A DNA stretch of 64,000 nucleotides from JACRCT01 sp036504155 (GCA_036504155.1 DASXVQ010000020.1:1-64000), one strand, 5' to 3'. Numbered from the stretch's first letter, positions 34,079 to 43,885 are shown. Program-made: numbers and translations. Notes: generated by a model not told the origin, from the sequence alone.

Positions 34079-35198
34079 GCCTTCCACCACCGCTCCCTCG
34101 TTCGTCTTCGATGCCCACTGCGACGTGGTCCAGGCCGTCTGCGACCGCGGCGTCGACCTCGGCCGAAGGCAGCGCGCCACGCACTTCGATCTTCCGCGCG
34201 CCCGGGCGGGCGGCGTGGGAGCGCAGATCTTCGCGATGTTCGCCGACCCGGCGCGCTACCGGGGAGAGGCGGCGTGGCGCCGCACGCTCGAGATGCTCGA
34301 GGCGCTGGAGCGCGCCGCCGAGAAGCATCCCCGGCGCCTCTCCATCGCTCGGACTGCGCGCGAGATCCGGGAGGACCGGGCGCAGGGCCGCCTCAGCGGG
34401 CTTCTGGGACTCGAAGGGGCGCACGGGCTGGGCAGCGGCGATCCCAAGAAGGTGCGTGTGCGGCTCGAACGGCTCTTCGACCACGGCCTGCGCTGCTTGG
34501 GGCTGACCTGGAACAACTCGAACGCGCTCGCGGGCGCGGCGGTCGACGGCGGAGCCGGGCTGACCCGGCTCGGGCGGGAGGTGGTGCGCGAGTGCCAGCG
34601 GCGCGGCGTCCTCGTCGACCTCTCGCACGCCAGCGACCAGACCGCGCGCGACGTGCTGCGCCGCGCGCAGGGCCCGGTGTTCGCCTCGCACTCCAACGCG
34701 CGCGCCCTCTGCGACGTCCGGCGCAACCTCCCCGACGAGCTCCTCGAGGAGATCGGCCGGCAGGGCGGGATGGTCTGCGCCAACTTCTACCCGGGCTTCC
34801 TCGACGCGCAGGCCTTCGCCGCCATCATGGCGGGCCAGGCCGCCTTTGCGGACCGCTTCGAGGAGCTGGAGCGGAGGCTCGCTCGCGACCCGGCAGCCCG
34901 GATGGCGGCGGAGCGGAAGCTGGCGCGCGTGGCGATGCGCGCGGTCCCCGAGATCCCGCTCGCGCGCGTCGCCGAGCACGTCGATTATCTCCTGCGCACG
35001 GTGGGGACCCGCTCGGTCGGGCTGGGCGCGGACTTCGACGGGATGCTGCTGACGCCCACCGGGCTGGAGGACGCTTCCTGCTATCCGCGGCTCGCCCGGG
35101 CGCTGCAGCGGCGGAACATCCCCGCTGAGCTGGTGCGCGGCGTGTTGGGCGAGAATCTGCTGAAGCTGGTCGAGCGGGCCGAGGCGAGCGCGCGATGA
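34077..35198 (+). CDS. Membrane dipeptidase family (M19) peptidase
   Basis: 373 aa, no evident signal peptide. Zinc-site motifs of renal-dipeptidase-like enzymes are present in order: DAHCD, GLEGAHGL, LGLTWNNSN, VDLSHAS, SHSNARALCDVRRNLPDE and GLGADFDG. The fold is a TIM barrel with a binuclear zinc centre cleaving dipeptides, often with D-residues. It overlaps the aminotransferase by ATGA, so the pair is translationally coupled. Confidence 0.9.
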   Translation: MPSTTAPSFVFDAHCDVVQAVCDRGVDLGRRQRATHFDLPRARAGGVGAQIFAMFADPARYRGEAAWRRTLEMLEALERAAEKHPRRLSIARTAREIREDRAQGRLSGLLGLEGAHGLGSGDPKKVRVRLERLFDHGLRCLGLTWNNSNALAGAAVDGGAGLTRLGREVVRECQRRGVLVDLSHASDQTARDVLRRAQGPVFASHSNARALCDVRRNLPDELLEEIGRQGGMVCANFYPGFLDAQAFAAIMAGQAAFADRFEELERRLARDPAARMAAERKLARVAMRAVPEIPLARVAEHVDYLLRTVGTRSVGLGADFDGMLLTPTGLEDASCYPRLARALQRRNIPAELVRGVLGENLLKLVERAEASAR

Positions 35199-36352
35199 AG
35201 GACCTGTTCCTGCTTGATCCCTCGGTGGTCTTCCTCAACCACGGCTCGTTCGGCGCCTGCCCCGTCTCCGTCCTGGAGGAGCAGTGGCGCTGGCAGCGCG
35301 AGATGGAGCGCAACCCGGTCGAGTTCCTGGGCCGGCGCTCGGCGCAGCTTCTGGAGAAGGCCCGGACTGCGCTGGCGCGGCTGCTGGGGGCGAGCGCCGA
35401 CGAGCTGGTCTTCCTCTCCAACACCACCCATGGCGTCAACGCCGTGGCGCGCTCGGTGCCGCTCTCCGAGGGCGACGAGGTCCTCACCACCGATCACGAG
35501 TACGGCGCCTGCGACGCGACCTGGGAAGCCGCGTGCCGGCGCGCGGGCGCGCGCTACGTCCGGGCCTCCATCCCGCTGCCGTTCGTGGCGAGCGAGTTCG
35601 CCGACCGCGTCCTCGAGAAGGTGACGCCGCGAACCCGGGTCGTCTACCTGAGCCACCTCACCTCGACCACCGCGCTCACCTTCCCCGTCGCCGAAGTCTG
35701 CCGGCGGGCGCGCCAGGCGGGGATCCTCACGGTGATCGACGGCGCGCACGTCCCCGGCCACCTGCCGCTCGACCTGGCGGCGGTCGGGGCGGACTTCTAC
35801 ACCGGCAACCTCCACAAGTGGCTGTGCGCCCCCAAGGGAGCGGCCTTCCTGTGGGCGAGGCCCGAGCGCCACGCGATGCTCGAGCCGCTGGTCGTCAGCT
35901 GGGGCAGCTGCGCCGAGGTCGCGGGGCACACCGGCTTCGACGCCTACACCGGGACGACGACGCTGGAGCGCCGGCTGCAGTGGCAAGGCACGCGCGACCT
36001 GTCGGCGTTCCTCTCGGTCCCCGCGGCCATCGAGTTCCAGCGCGCGCACGGGTGGGACGGCGTCCGCGCGAGGTGCCACGACCTGGCGGTGAAGGTCCGC
36101 GAGCGCGTCCGCGGGCTCACCGGCCTCGGGCACGTCTGCGCCGAGACGGACTTCGCCCAGATGGTCGCCCTGCCCTTCCCCAAGACCGATCCCGCGGCGC
36201 TCAAGGAGGAGCTCTGGCGCCGGCGGATCGAGATCCCGGTCACGACGCACGGCGACCACGTGTTCGTGCGCCTGTCGGTCCAGGGCTACAACAGCGACGA
36301 GGACGTCGACAGGCTGGTTGCTGCGCTCGAGGAGATCCTTGCGGCCAGATGA
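35195..36352 (+). CDS. Class V aminotransferase-fold PLP enzyme (isopenicillin N epimerase-like)
   Basis: 385 aa. LNHGSFGACP at the N-terminus, the PLP-phosphate site region SNTTHGVNA, the Asp-binding segment VIDGAHVPGH, and the PLP Lys in TGNLHKWLCAPKG. This is the pattern of the isopenicillin N epimerase/cysteine-desulfurase-like subfamily; the real substrate may be a small peptide or amino acid. Coupling to an M19 dipeptidase suggests joint processing of D-containing or modified peptides. Confidence 0.85.
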   Translation: MKDLFLLDPSVVFLNHGSFGACPVSVLEEQWRWQREMERNPVEFLGRRSAQLLEKARTALARLLGASADELVFLSNTTHGVNAVARSVPLSEGDEVLTTDHEYGACDATWEAACRRAGARYVRASIPLPFVASEFADRVLEKVTPRTRVVYLSHLTSTTALTFPVAEVCRRARQAGILTVIDGAHVPGHLPLDLAAVGADFYTGNLHKWLCAPKGAAFLWARPERHAMLEPLVVSWGSCAEVAGHTGFDAYTGTTTLERRLQWQGTRDLSAFLSVPAAIEFQRAHGWDGVRARCHDLAVKVRERVRGLTGLGHVCAETDFAQMVALPFPKTDPAALKEELWRRRIEIPVTTHGDHVFVRLSVQGYNSDEDVDRLVAALEEILAAR

Positions 36353-36396
36353 AGCCACACCCGAAGCCTGGGCTGAATCGAGCCCGTCGAAATAGC

Positions 36397-36442
36397 GGGT
36401 ACTGCAGTACCCGGTAAGTCGATAGCGGGTAGCGCGGTACCC
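36397..36442. repeat. Two dyad-symmetric 16-bp units, 30 bp apart
   Basis: GGGTACTGCAGTACCC at 36397-36412 is a perfect palindrome. GGGTAGCGCGGTACCC at 36427-36442 is an imperfect copy. Both are preceded by ATAGC. They lie in the 250-bp gap between the aminotransferase and the lipoprotein at 36603. They could be a tandem operator or remnants of a small palindromic repeat family. The rest of the gap shows nothing recognisable. Confidence 0.55.
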
Positions 36443-36602
36443 ATTATCGCAGCGGGCCCGCGCCGACCCTGGCCTGCCCCCTCGGCGCGGTTTCGACTCC
36501 TGCAATCCCTCTCCCTATGAGCCAGCCGGGAAGATAGCCGGAGGCCCGGAGTCGGCTACCATCGTCGCCAGGACCGAAGACACGACGACAGGGGAGGTCG
36601 AG

Positions 36603-37301
36603 ATGAATCGCTGGACGAAGCTCTCGGTGTTCTTGCTCGCGCTGGTGCTGCTGGCCGCTTGTGGCACTTCCTCCTCCGGCGCCGACGCCGCAACGGCCGC
36701 TGGCCTGGACGCCGCGGCCACCGCGGGCACGGACGCCTCGACCACGCCGGGCGCAGACGGTGGCCTCGGGCCGCCGCTCGACTTCACCATCACCGTGGCC
36801 GCGACCTGCCCGTTCACCGCCTGCGGCGGCGCGCTGCTGGGGACTTGGGACTACACGGCGCTGTGCATCAGCGAAGCGGAGATCCTCGACCCGCTGAAGG
36901 TGGCCTGCTCCACCGCGACGATCGTGAACGCCACCGGCCACGGCAAGGGCCGCGTGACCTTCACCGCCACCCACGTCACCCGGGACATCGACTGGACGGG
37001 CACCGCCACCGTCAACTTCCCGGCGGCCTGCACCTTGGGCAGCTGCGCCAACGCCCAGGCGGCGCTGCGGCAGGTCTCCGGCTTCGAGACCACGACCTGC
37101 ACGGGCGCCGGCGACTGCGCCTGCACCGCGCCCCTCACCGGCAAGATCAAGAGCATCGACGCCTACACGACCACGGCCACGCAGGTGAAGGTCGTCGGCG
37201 GCCACGACTACGCCTACTGCATCACCGGCACGACGATGGCCTACGACGACGTGACGACTCCCAGCGGAGAGCTGGGCGTGGCGACGATGGAGAAGCAGTA
37301 G
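36603..37301 (+). CDS. Putative lipoprotein, unknown function
   Basis: 232 aa. Lipobox LAAC at residues 17-20, then a 30-residue Ala/Asp/Thr/Gly-rich linker. The mature domain has at least ten Cys residues (FTACGG, CISEAEI, CSTATI, CTLGSCAN, TTCTGAGDCACTA, YCITG), suggesting several disulfides and a beta-rich extracellular fold. Shine-Dalgarno GGGGAGGT. No family recognised. Confidence 0.68.
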   Translation: MNRWTKLSVFLLALVLLAACGTSSSGADAATAAGLDAAATAGTDASTTPGADGGLGPPLDFTITVAATCPFTACGGALLGTWDYTALCISEAEILDPLKVACSTATIVNATGHGKGRVTFTATHVTRDIDWTGTATVNFPAACTLGSCANAQAALRQVSGFETTTCTGAGDCACTAPLTGKIKSIDAYTTTATQVKVVGGHDYAYCITGTTMAYDDVTTPSGELGVATMEKQ

Positions 37302-37379
37302 GGCGCCGACCCAAAGTGGCCTCGCCTCCTGCCGCGGGGCCGGACGTATCATCCAAGGGCCGCCCGCCCCGGAGACCCC

Positions 37380-39605
37380 ATGCGCCCACTGCCGCGCCGT
37401 GTGCTGGCCCTCGTCCTGCTGGTGTCGGGCTGCATGGTCGAGCCCGTCGACTTCACCGGGAAGACCTGCAGCGCCGCCGCCGACTGCCCGGACGGCCTGC
37501 AGTGCAACGGCGCGAGCCACCAGTGCGTGCCGCCGTCAGGGCTCGACGCATCCCTGGCCCGCCTCGATGCGGGGCTCGACGCCGCGCTGCCCCCGGACGC
37601 CGGCGAGCTGATGGAACTAGACGCCGACGTCGAGCCGCCGGACGCCCAGAAGCCGGGCCGCGACGCGGGGACCCCGACCGCGGACACCGGAGCCGACCCC
37701 GACGGCGGGACGATCCCGAACGCCGACGGCGCACTCCCGTCCGACACCGGCGCGGTCCGCGTCGACGCGAGCACGGTCGGGTCCGATTCCGGCTTGGCGC
37801 CCGCCGATGCCGGCGCGCCCCGCCCCGACGCCTCGGTGCCGGCCGACGCCGGCGGCTGCGGGCTCGCGGCGCGCGCCCCACTCCTGCAGCGGGTGGGCCC
37901 GGCCGCGGTGACGGCGGGCTCGCCCGAGGTGTCGCTCAGCCTGGGCGGAGCCAACTTCGACCCCTGCTCGAAGGTGCTGGTCGGCGGCGCGCCCGTCGCC
38001 GCGACGTGGCTCGGCCCGACCGAGATGTCCGCGCGCGTCCCGGCGGCGATGCTGGTGGACCCGGGCGTCCTCCCGGTCCAGGTCGTCAGCACGGGCCTGC
38101 TCGGCGACCTCGCCTCCAACCCCAACGCCGTCTTGCTCGCGTCCAAGACCCTGAGCGGCAACCCGGCCCCGATCGGCGCGGTGGTGCTCGACACCGGCGC
38201 GCTCGCCGTCGCCAACTACGGCACCAAGACACTCATGACCTTCGACGGCGAGACGCTAGCGGGGCCGAACTCGACGTTCGCCACCAGCAACCAGCCGGAG
38301 ACGCTGGTCTATGGCGCCGGCAAGCTGTGGTACGCCAACAACAAGTCGCTGATGGTCGTGACCGACCCGCTCGGGACCCCGACGACCACCACCCTCAACC
38401 TCTCCTACGACTTCGTCGACCTCGACGTCGACGACGACTTCGGCACCCTGCTCGTCGCCGAGGCGAACAGCCGCTACCAGACGGTGGACCTGGTGACCCA
38501 GGCGGCGACGGCCGCGGTCCAGGTGACGGGAACCTGGCTCATGGGGTTCCAGGCGGCGGGGCTCGACATGTCGCGGGGGCTGGCCGTCTTCCCGTCGCAG
38601 GTATCGACGTTCGTGGTGCCGGTCGGGGACGCCACGGCCAGCTACACGGCCAGCAACACCTCCGGCTATGGCCTGGCGATCGACCGGGGCGCCGGCGTGG
38701 CCTACGTGGGCGGCGCGACCTCGATCCGGCGCGTCGCGCTGTCGCCGGGCTCGACCCTGGCGAACGTCGCCGTGCCGCTGCCGATGCGGGTGCTGCGCCA
38801 CAACCCGCTCTCGCGCCGCATCGTGGCCACGCCTTCCGGGGAGACCGACCTGTCGTACTCGGTAGGGCTGATCGACGCCGAGGCGGGCACCCTGGCCGGC
38901 TATCTCGGCGCGGGCGCGCAGCGCGGGTGCGGGCCGAACAACAGCTACCGGGTGGAGGGGCTCGCCGTCGACCCGCTGCACAACCGCGCCTACGCGACCG
39001 CCAGCTGCGACGACACCATCGAGGCCTACAACCTCAACGTGCTCCTGGTGGTGCTGCCGGCCCCGACCATCGCCACGTTCTCGCCTGCCTCGCGCGCCGC
39101 GCCGAGCCCGTCCTTCACCCTGAAGGTCACCGGCACCGGCTTCCACCCGACCGCCAAGGTGACCTACGGCGCGCAGGTGCCGACCAACCTCAGCATCACG
39201 CCGACGGAGATCACCTTCACCGCGCCCGCGTCCACCTGTGGCGGCTCCAAGAACGTCGTGGTCGCCAACACCGACCCGGGCCGAGGGACCGCGACCAAGG
39301 CCTTCTCGGTGACCATGGGCACTCCGACCGCGCTGACCACCAGCTTCTCCGGCGGCTGCACCTCCGGGTTGTGCACGAGCGGCACGATCACCGTGAACGG
39401 ACTGGGCTTCACCTCGGGCTGCTCGGTCATCCACGCCGGCACCGACACGGCGACCGGCACCGGCTCGGCCTCCGCCATCACGGGCACGGTCACGCTGTGC
39501 GCCGGGGCGGTGGGCTCGGCGACCGACTGCGGCCTGCAGTCCCTGGACGTCTACGTGACGAACCCGGGCGGCGGGACCAGCAACACCCTCAAGCTGGCGT
39601 ACTGA
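37380..39605 (+). CDS. Surface lipoprotein with TIG/IPT domains and propeller-like core
   Basis: 741 aa. Lipobox LVSGC. A short Cys motif (CSAAADCPDGLQCNGASHQCV) is followed by about 100 residues of Asp/Ala/Gly/Pro linker, then a first TIG-like domain (about 170-250: RVGPAAVTAGSPEVSLSLGGANF). The central region (about 260-555) has repeated strands (GALAVANYGTKTLM, GKLWYANNKSLMV, VAYVGGATSIRRV) suggestive of a beta-propeller/SMP-30 fold. C-terminal TIG domains (PTIATFSPASRAAPSPSFTL, ALTTSFSGGCTSG) end the chain. Probably surface-exposed binding or adhesion. It is 16 bp from the next gene. Confidence 0.72.
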   Translation: MRPLPRRVLALVLLVSGCMVEPVDFTGKTCSAAADCPDGLQCNGASHQCVPPSGLDASLARLDAGLDAALPPDAGELMELDADVEPPDAQKPGRDAGTPTADTGADPDGGTIPNADGALPSDTGAVRVDASTVGSDSGLAPADAGAPRPDASVPADAGGCGLAARAPLLQRVGPAAVTAGSPEVSLSLGGANFDPCSKVLVGGAPVAATWLGPTEMSARVPAAMLVDPGVLPVQVVSTGLLGDLASNPNAVLLASKTLSGNPAPIGAVVLDTGALAVANYGTKTLMTFDGETLAGPNSTFATSNQPETLVYGAGKLWYANNKSLMVVTDPLGTPTTTTLNLSYDFVDLDVDDDFGTLLVAEANSRYQTVDLVTQAATAAVQVTGTWLMGFQAAGLDMSRGLAVFPSQVSTFVVPVGDATASYTASNTSGYGLAIDRGAGVAYVGGATSIRRVALSPGSTLANVAVPLPMRVLRHNPLSRRIVATPSGETDLSYSVGLIDAEAGTLAGYLGAGAQRGCGPNNSYRVEGLAVDPLHNRAYATASCDDTIEAYNLNVLLVVLPAPTIATFSPASRAAPSPSFTLKVTGTGFHPTAKVTYGAQVPTNLSITPTEITFTAPASTCGGSKNVVVANTDPGRGTATKAFSVTMGTPTALTTSFSGGCTSGLCTSGTITVNGLGFTSGCSVIHAGTDTATGTGSASAITGTVTLCAGAVGSATDCGLQSLDVYVTNPGGGTSNTLKLAY

Positions 39606-39621
39606 GCGGCGCGGCTCTGGG

Positions 39622-42600
39622 ATGACGCCCGCGAGGAAGAGGAGCGTTGCGGCCGTCGCCGTGGCGGCGTCGCTGCTGGCGGCGGCGACGGCCTTCCTGC
39701 TGTGGCGGAGCGCGACGGCTCCGACGCCCACAGGAGACTCCGAGCCGCCGGGGCTTCGAGTCGGCCAGCGAGCCGGGTTACCCGCCTCGTCCCCTTCCAC
39801 GGGCTCGGCGAGCATCTCCGGGCACGTTCGCGGGCCCTCGGCCTTCGCCGCCGGCGCGGTGGTGACCGCGGTCGAAGACCCGTTGCTCTCCATCGGGGAC
39901 GAGCCCTGCGACTGCGTCCCGGGCTGCGAGTCCAAGCTGGTCGAATGCGGCTGCGAGACCGCGCTGGAGCAACTGACGCAGCTTCTGCAGCAAGACGAGA
40001 GGACCCAGCCTCGGCGGTTCGAGACCCGCTCCGGGGCCGACGGCACCTTCGCGCTTTCGGGACTGCCCGACGGGCGGTACTCGATCTGGGCGCGCCTTGG
40101 CCGAGGCGTCGCCGCGGTGGGCGGCGTGGCTGCCGGGGCCGAGGAGATCGTCCTCGCGCTCGAGCCGGCGGTCACCTGGCGCGGGCGCGCGGTCGACCGC
40201 CACAAGGAGGGAATCGCCGGGGCGGTCGTGGTCGCAACGAAGGGCTCGCTGCTCGTTCGGATGCTGAGCGGTCCGGACGGAGCGTTGGTGCTGCAGGACG
40301 TGCCGGACGGCTCCTGGGAGGTGGTCGCGACCTCTCCCGGGCTGCTGGCCGCCCATGCGAGCGTCCTCGGTGGCCGCTACGGCGGGACGGAGATCGAGCT
40401 GCCACCGCCGTCGACGCTGCGCGGCCGCGTCGTCCGGGCCGGTGAACCCGTTGCGGGAGCCGAGGTGCATCTCCAGCGCGGGCATTTCCAGCGCGCCGCG
40501 ACGACCGACACCCGAGGCGACTTCTCCTTCGTGCGGCTCCGCCCAGAGGAACTGGAACTCTCGACAATCCTCGGTCCCGAGTGCGCGAGAGCCACTGCCA
40601 CGCCCGAGCCGGTCGGCAAGCCCGGACCACCTGTGACTCTCTCGCTCGGCGCATGCCGACCGGTATCCGGCACGGTGAAGGGTTCCGGGGGCGAGCCACT
40701 GGCAGCCCGCGTGACCCTGCGCAGGAACTCCGAGTCCGCGGGCAGCTCGGTCCAGACCGGTCCCGACGGCTCCTTCCGCTTCTTCGATGTTTCCCCCGCG
40801 CTCGACTGGCTCGAGGTCCGCAGCCCCGGCTACGAATTCTTGGAGAGGGACTGGTCGCCTCGGGAGACCGGCCCGCTGTCGATCGTCCTGCGGCGGGCCG
40901 TCGCCGTGCGCGGAGTCGTCCGCGACCTCCAGAGTTCAAGGCCGCTCCCAGCGGCCACCGTTCGCGTCGTGGATCCTCGGAGGGGCGACCGCTGGCTCGA
41001 AAGCACCGAGACCAAGGCCGACGGCTCGTTCTCCGTCGAGGGGATCCCGGCGGGCGAGTTCGTCCTCGAGGTCGAGCGCGACGGCTTCCTGGACGACAAG
41101 CGCTTGGTGAAGGTCCCGGACGAAGGCCTCGAGGTCCTCCTCGATCCTGGCGCTACCGCCGAGGGCCGGGTCGTCGGACCGGACGGTTCGCCGTGCGTCG
41201 GCGCGCGAGTGGACCTCCTGCACTCGCCGAAGGATTGGCGTACGGACCTCGAAGGTCGCTTCCGCATACCCGGACTCGCCCGCGGACAGCATGTCTTCGA
41301 GATCGACCCACCGGACGACCTCGCCGCCGTCCCCGTGATCCGCGAGTTCGTCGTCGCGGGCGAGCGGCTCATCCACTTCGACATGCGGCTCGAAGCCTCC
41401 GCGACGCTCAAGGGCCTGGTGCTCGGCGCGAACGACGCGCCCGTCCGCGGAGCGAGGCTCATGGCCCAGACCGCGGGGTGCTCGGAGGGCGCCATGACGG
41501 ACGAGGGCGGTCACTTCGAGATGCGGCACCTGCGCGAGGGCCGGTACCAGGTGATGGTGGAGGCCGAGGACTACCGGAGCTTGCTGGCCCCCGCACACAC
41601 CGGCGAGCAGGCAGTGTTCCGGCTCGTCCCCGATCAGAAGCCGCTCACGGTCCGCGGCCGCGTCGTGGGCCCCGATGGTTTGCCCATCGCTGCCTTCGAG
41701 GTCGACGGTGACGACCGCGGCGCGCCGGACGGACGCTTCGAGGTGACCCGGAGGCCGGAGGACGAGGACTCCCTCACCGTGGCTTCCGATGGCTTCGCGC
41801 CTCTCTCCCGAACATTCGTCGGCAAGGCGGGCGAAGTCGTGGACCTCGGCGACCTCGCGCTCTCCCGTGGGATCACGGTGTCCGGCACGGTCGTCGAGGC
41901 CGGCAGCCTGCAGCCGGTGGCCGACGCACTCTTCGAGGTCGGCAGCGAGGAGGAGCTGCGGGAGATGCTCGAGAGCGCCGAACACCCCAACCGCAATACC
42001 CGGAGTCGGTTTGCCCGGCAGCCACACACCTCGACCGATGGCCGGTTCCGGGTCGAACACGTGGCTCCGAGCGCCACCCACCTCTTCGTGTTCGAGTGGA
42101 ATCACCTGCCCGCGCTGCTCTCCCTGCCCGCCGAGCGGGAGGCTATCCAAGTCGCGTTGCGACGTGGCGGCGAGGTCCGCGCGACGGTGGAGGATTCCGA
42201 GCCCGGAGCTTTCCCTGAGATCGTTGGCTGGGTCCGGACTGCCAATCCGATACTGGTCCCGCAGCACGACGGTCCCGCCTATGAGGCGCCGCGCCTCGCT
42301 CGCGTGGATTCCACCGGCTCCTTCCGCGTCGCCGGCCTGACCGCCGGCCGCTACAAGGTCTCGGCGACCCGCCCCGGCGACAGCGCGGCGGTCTACTCCG
42401 AGACCGAGGTCGACGTGGCTGCCGACGGGACGGCCTCTGCCGTCGTCAGCCGCAAGCAGGGCCTGGACGTCATGCTGCGCGTCTTCGATCCCGACGGCTC
42501 GGTCCAGGACTACCCGGCCGCGCTCCTCGCGCCGGGCGAGGTCCCGCTGCCGAAGTCCAAGGCGGAGCTCGAGCGAATCAGCGATGCCGCCGAGGTCGCC

Positions 42601-42783
42601 ACCCGCCTGCGCGAGGGCATGGGCTTCGCGGCCGTTTCCCCGGGCCGCTACACGCTCTTCGTCACGTCCTGGAGCGGCGACACCACCTCGGTCTACCGCC
42701 GCGCGCTCGACGTCTCGCAGGACCGACAGCTCGTCGAGGTGCGCCTCGCTCCCGGGCTCCCGTCGTTCCCGAACCCGCCCTGA
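39622..42783 (+). CDS. Large exported/anchored protein with carboxypeptidase-regulatory-like repeats
   Basis: 1053 aa. A hydrophobic anchor at about 9-28 is followed by many roughly 80-90-residue repeats with the carboxypeptidase-regulatory-like pattern VxGRVVGPDGxPxxGAxVxL...T.ADGSFxxxGLPxGxYxLxV. Examples are LRGRVVRAGEPVAGAEVHLQRG, VRGVVRDLQSSRPLPAATVRVVDPRRG, AEGRVVGPDGSPCVGARVDLL and VRGRVVGPDGLPIAAFEVDG. One Cys-rich patch (CDCVPGCESKLVECGCE) lies near 95-112. The Shine-Dalgarno is weak; it is probably cotranscribed with the TIG lipoprotein. No catalytic domain; likely a cell-surface structural or binding protein. Confidence 0.75.
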   Translation: MTPARKRSVAAVAVAASLLAAATAFLLWRSATAPTPTGDSEPPGLRVGQRAGLPASSPSTGSASISGHVRGPSAFAAGAVVTAVEDPLLSIGDEPCDCVPGCESKLVECGCETALEQLTQLLQQDERTQPRRFETRSGADGTFALSGLPDGRYSIWARLGRGVAAVGGVAAGAEEIVLALEPAVTWRGRAVDRHKEGIAGAVVVATKGSLLVRMLSGPDGALVLQDVPDGSWEVVATSPGLLAAHASVLGGRYGGTEIELPPPSTLRGRVVRAGEPVAGAEVHLQRGHFQRAATTDTRGDFSFVRLRPEELELSTILGPECARATATPEPVGKPGPPVTLSLGACRPVSGTVKGSGGEPLAARVTLRRNSESAGSSVQTGPDGSFRFFDVSPALDWLEVRSPGYEFLERDWSPRETGPLSIVLRRAVAVRGVVRDLQSSRPLPAATVRVVDPRRGDRWLESTETKADGSFSVEGIPAGEFVLEVERDGFLDDKRLVKVPDEGLEVLLDPGATAEGRVVGPDGSPCVGARVDLLHSPKDWRTDLEGRFRIPGLARGQHVFEIDPPDDLAAVPVIREFVVAGERLIHFDMRLEASATLKGLVLGANDAPVRGARLMAQTAGCSEGAMTDEGGHFEMRHLREGRYQVMVEAEDYRSLLAPAHTGEQAVFRLVPDQKPLTVRGRVVGPDGLPIAAFEVDGDDRGAPDGRFEVTRRPEDEDSLTVASDGFAPLSRTFVGKAGEVVDLGDLALSRGITVSGTVVEAGSLQPVADALFEVGSEEELREMLESAEHPNRNTRSRFARQPHTSTDGRFRVEHVAPSATHLFVFEWNHLPALLSLPAEREAIQVALRRGGEVRATVEDSEPGAFPEIVGWVRTANPILVPQHDGPAYEAPRLARVDSTGSFRVAGLTAGRYKVSATRPGDSAAVYSETEVDVAADGTASAVVSRKQGLDVMLRVFDPDGSVQDYPAALLAPGEVPLPKSKAELERISDAAEVATRLREGMGFAAVSPGRYTLFVTSWSGDTTSVYRRALDVSQDRQLVEVRLAPGLPSFPNPP

Positions 42784-42789
42784 CGCCCG

Positions 42790-43719
42790 TCAGTGGCTGC
42801 CGATGATCTCGCCGAACGAGCCGACCGGCGCCGCCTGCTGCGAGCCGTAGTGGAAGATGCGGCCGTCCGCGGCGATCCACGCCTCGTCGTAGCGGCGGTC
42901 CTGGGAGGTGATGCGCAACAGCGCGTGCCCGTCGCGGAACGCCCAGAGGCGGCCGTCCGGATAGAAGTGGTCGATGAGCGCGCCGTTCCGGGTGCGGACG
43001 TGCCACTGGTCCTCGGGCTTGTCCCAGCTGTTGTCGATGATGAAGTCGATGATCTGGAAGCGGTTGCCCGCCGGCGTCGTGCCCAGCGTCCCTTCGAGCC
43101 CCGAGTCGTTGGGAACCCCGAAGAGCATCACGTCGGGCACGCGCCGGGCCTTCTCGCGCAGGCTGTCGCGGAAGGCGAGCTCGTGGTGCAGCGAGATCAT
43201 CGTGTCGCGCAGCAGCCCGAAGGCGTCGCAGGGCAGGTTCTCGGTGCGGCGGAACAGGTAGGAGCACAGCTGGTCGGCGCCCGCGGAGTAGCCCGCGGTG
43301 AGCATCCCGCGCGCCTGCCGCTCGTGGAGCACCTTGGCGAACTTGCCGGCGTCCCCGGCGAAGCGGGCGCCCAGGTCGGTGAAGCGGGCCATGCCGTTGG
43401 CGCTGCCGCCGCCGCCCAGCACCACCACCTCGGACTCCCAGAGGAGCTTCCAGAAGAGGTCGACGTCGCCCTGCTTGAGGCCGCTCGAGTAGTAGAATGG
43501 CGAGGCCTCGAGGCCCTGGCCGCGGAACTGCTCGAAGTACCAGCGGAAGCTCTCCCAGGACTCGACCTGGCGCACCATCTCGTCGCCGTTCTGCGCGGTC
43601 TCGGCCATGGCCACGAACAGGATGCGGCGGTTCCCGGCGAGGGCCCGGCGAACGATGTGATCGTGGTGGAGGCGGTGGCAGCGCTGGTGCGAGCTGTAGA
43701 CGAGGACGGTGGGGTTCAT
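42790..43719 (-). CDS. Peptidase E (S51)-like class I amidotransferase-fold protein
   Basis: 309 aa. LVYSSHQRCHRLHHDHIVRRA opens it. VVVLGGGGSANGMARF and the nucleophile elbow GYSAGADQL (Ser) resemble dipeptidase E/cyanophycinase. After residue 200 there are long non-catalytic strands (TSQDRRYDEAWIAADGRIF). It is cytosolic. Cleavage of Asp-peptides or cyanophycin is possible but unproven. The ATG at 43719 is chosen because conserved sequence starts there. It converges on the large repeat protein with a 6-bp gap. Confidence 0.7.
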   Translation of the reverse strand: MNPTVLVYSSHQRCHRLHHDHIVRRALAGNRRILFVAMAETAQNGDEMVRQVESWESFRWYFEQFRGQGLEASPFYYSSGLKQGDVDLFWKLLWESEVVVLGGGGSANGMARFTDLGARFAGDAGKFAKVLHERQARGMLTAGYSAGADQLCSYLFRRTENLPCDAFGLLRDTMISLHHELAFRDSLREKARRVPDVMLFGVPNDSGLEGTLGTTPAGNRFQIIDFIIDNSWDKPEDQWHVRTRNGALIDHFYPDGRLWAFRDGHALLRITSQDRRYDEAWIAADGRIFHYGSQQAAPVGSFGEIIGSH

Positions 43720-43885
43720 GGGGGCGGCACTTGGCCAGACTGCCCGGGCCGCGTCAACCCCCGTCCCGTAAGGACTTCCGAACAGCCCTGTCGGTCGGCC
43801 TTCGCCCCTGGCGGCGATCCCCGCGGAACTCTTCCGGTTCCTTGGCGGCACACCGGTTGCTCATCGGTCAGCCAGGAGGTGCACC

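Noticed and set aside
30519..35128. Very long open frames on both strands across the PAS-GAF kinase
   Set aside because: No domains in them; explained by GC bias of the kinase and dipeptidase genes.
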